Below are positions 63,942-64,000 of a DNA stretch of 64,000 bases, piece after piece. The DNA is taken from assembly GCF_016802725.1 (NCBI RefSeq), contig NC_052668.1, positions 21,632,501 to 21,696,500 of the forward strand, given 5' to 3'. The translations under genes and the position numbers were made by a program. How positions within the stretch are numbered: the stretch's first letter is position 1; every line of letters starts with the position of its first letter. The notes beneath the pieces are model-generated. The model was not told where the DNA came from, searched no databases, and saw only the letters and a program-made list of their open reading frames with translations. The DNA is from Solenopsis invicta. Taxonomy: Eukaryota > Arthropoda > Insecta > Hymenoptera > Formicidae.

Positions 63942-64000
63942 AGTGAGAAAAAAATTAATAAATTTTAATAAATATTTATTACAATAATCTTAATGAAATA
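63942..64000. mobile_element. possible start of another AGTGAGAAAAA-type MITE at the window edge
   Basis: GCAGTGAGAAAAAAATTAATA resembles the terminal sequence of the 18033-18240 element. Only the left end would be in the window, so pairing cannot be tested. Confidence 0.2.

Overview
The window looks like insect nuclear DNA, most likely from a hymenopteran (ant-like). It is AT-rich with CpG-rich islands. The genes have short exons and GT-AG introns, and they encode an SLC41-type transporter, a single-PDZ scaffold and a tandem cluster of insect-type ionotropic receptors. The species call is inference. All multi-exon models were built by hand: every junction has GT-AG ends and matching phase, and each completed model sums to a multiple of three.

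Layout. (1) 1-3.96 kb: AT-rich 5' flank. (2) 3.96-9.68 kb, plus strand: a complete seven-exon SLC41 Mg2+-transporter gene (565 codons) with a probable second internal promoter near 5.33-5.37 kb. (3) 9.68-14.55 kb: gene-free gap between two convergent genes. (4) 14.55-37.98 kb, minus strand: a PDZ-domain gene with four shared 3' exons and two alternative first coding exons, one long (36.68-37.98 kb) and one tiny (32.85-32.88 kb, with an Inr+DPE-like core promoter). (5) 38-49.4 kb: noncoding, with CpG-rich patches and MITE-like palindromes. (6) 49.47-64 kb, minus strand: three tandem ionotropic-receptor (IR) paralogs with matching exon architecture. Two are complete (645 and 656 codons) and the third runs off the right edge.

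The IR array arose by segmental tandem duplication of a unit of about 6.7 kb, because the homology continues well beyond the coding exons. Comparing the paralogs shows recent events. A 34-bp hairpin flanked by duplicated TTAA sits in one intron. A GC-rich foldback of about 300 bp sits in another. A 360-bp MITE has a partial second copy in the same gene, and one receptor tail has a 1-bp frameshift. Both complete IR genes carry a 16-bp perfect palindrome at nearly the same place, about 540 bp upstream of the ATG. One copy is an exact Maf-type (C-MARE/CRE) site and the other keeps the dyad with a different core.

No tRNA, rRNA, CRISPR array or autonomous transposon coding sequence was recognised.
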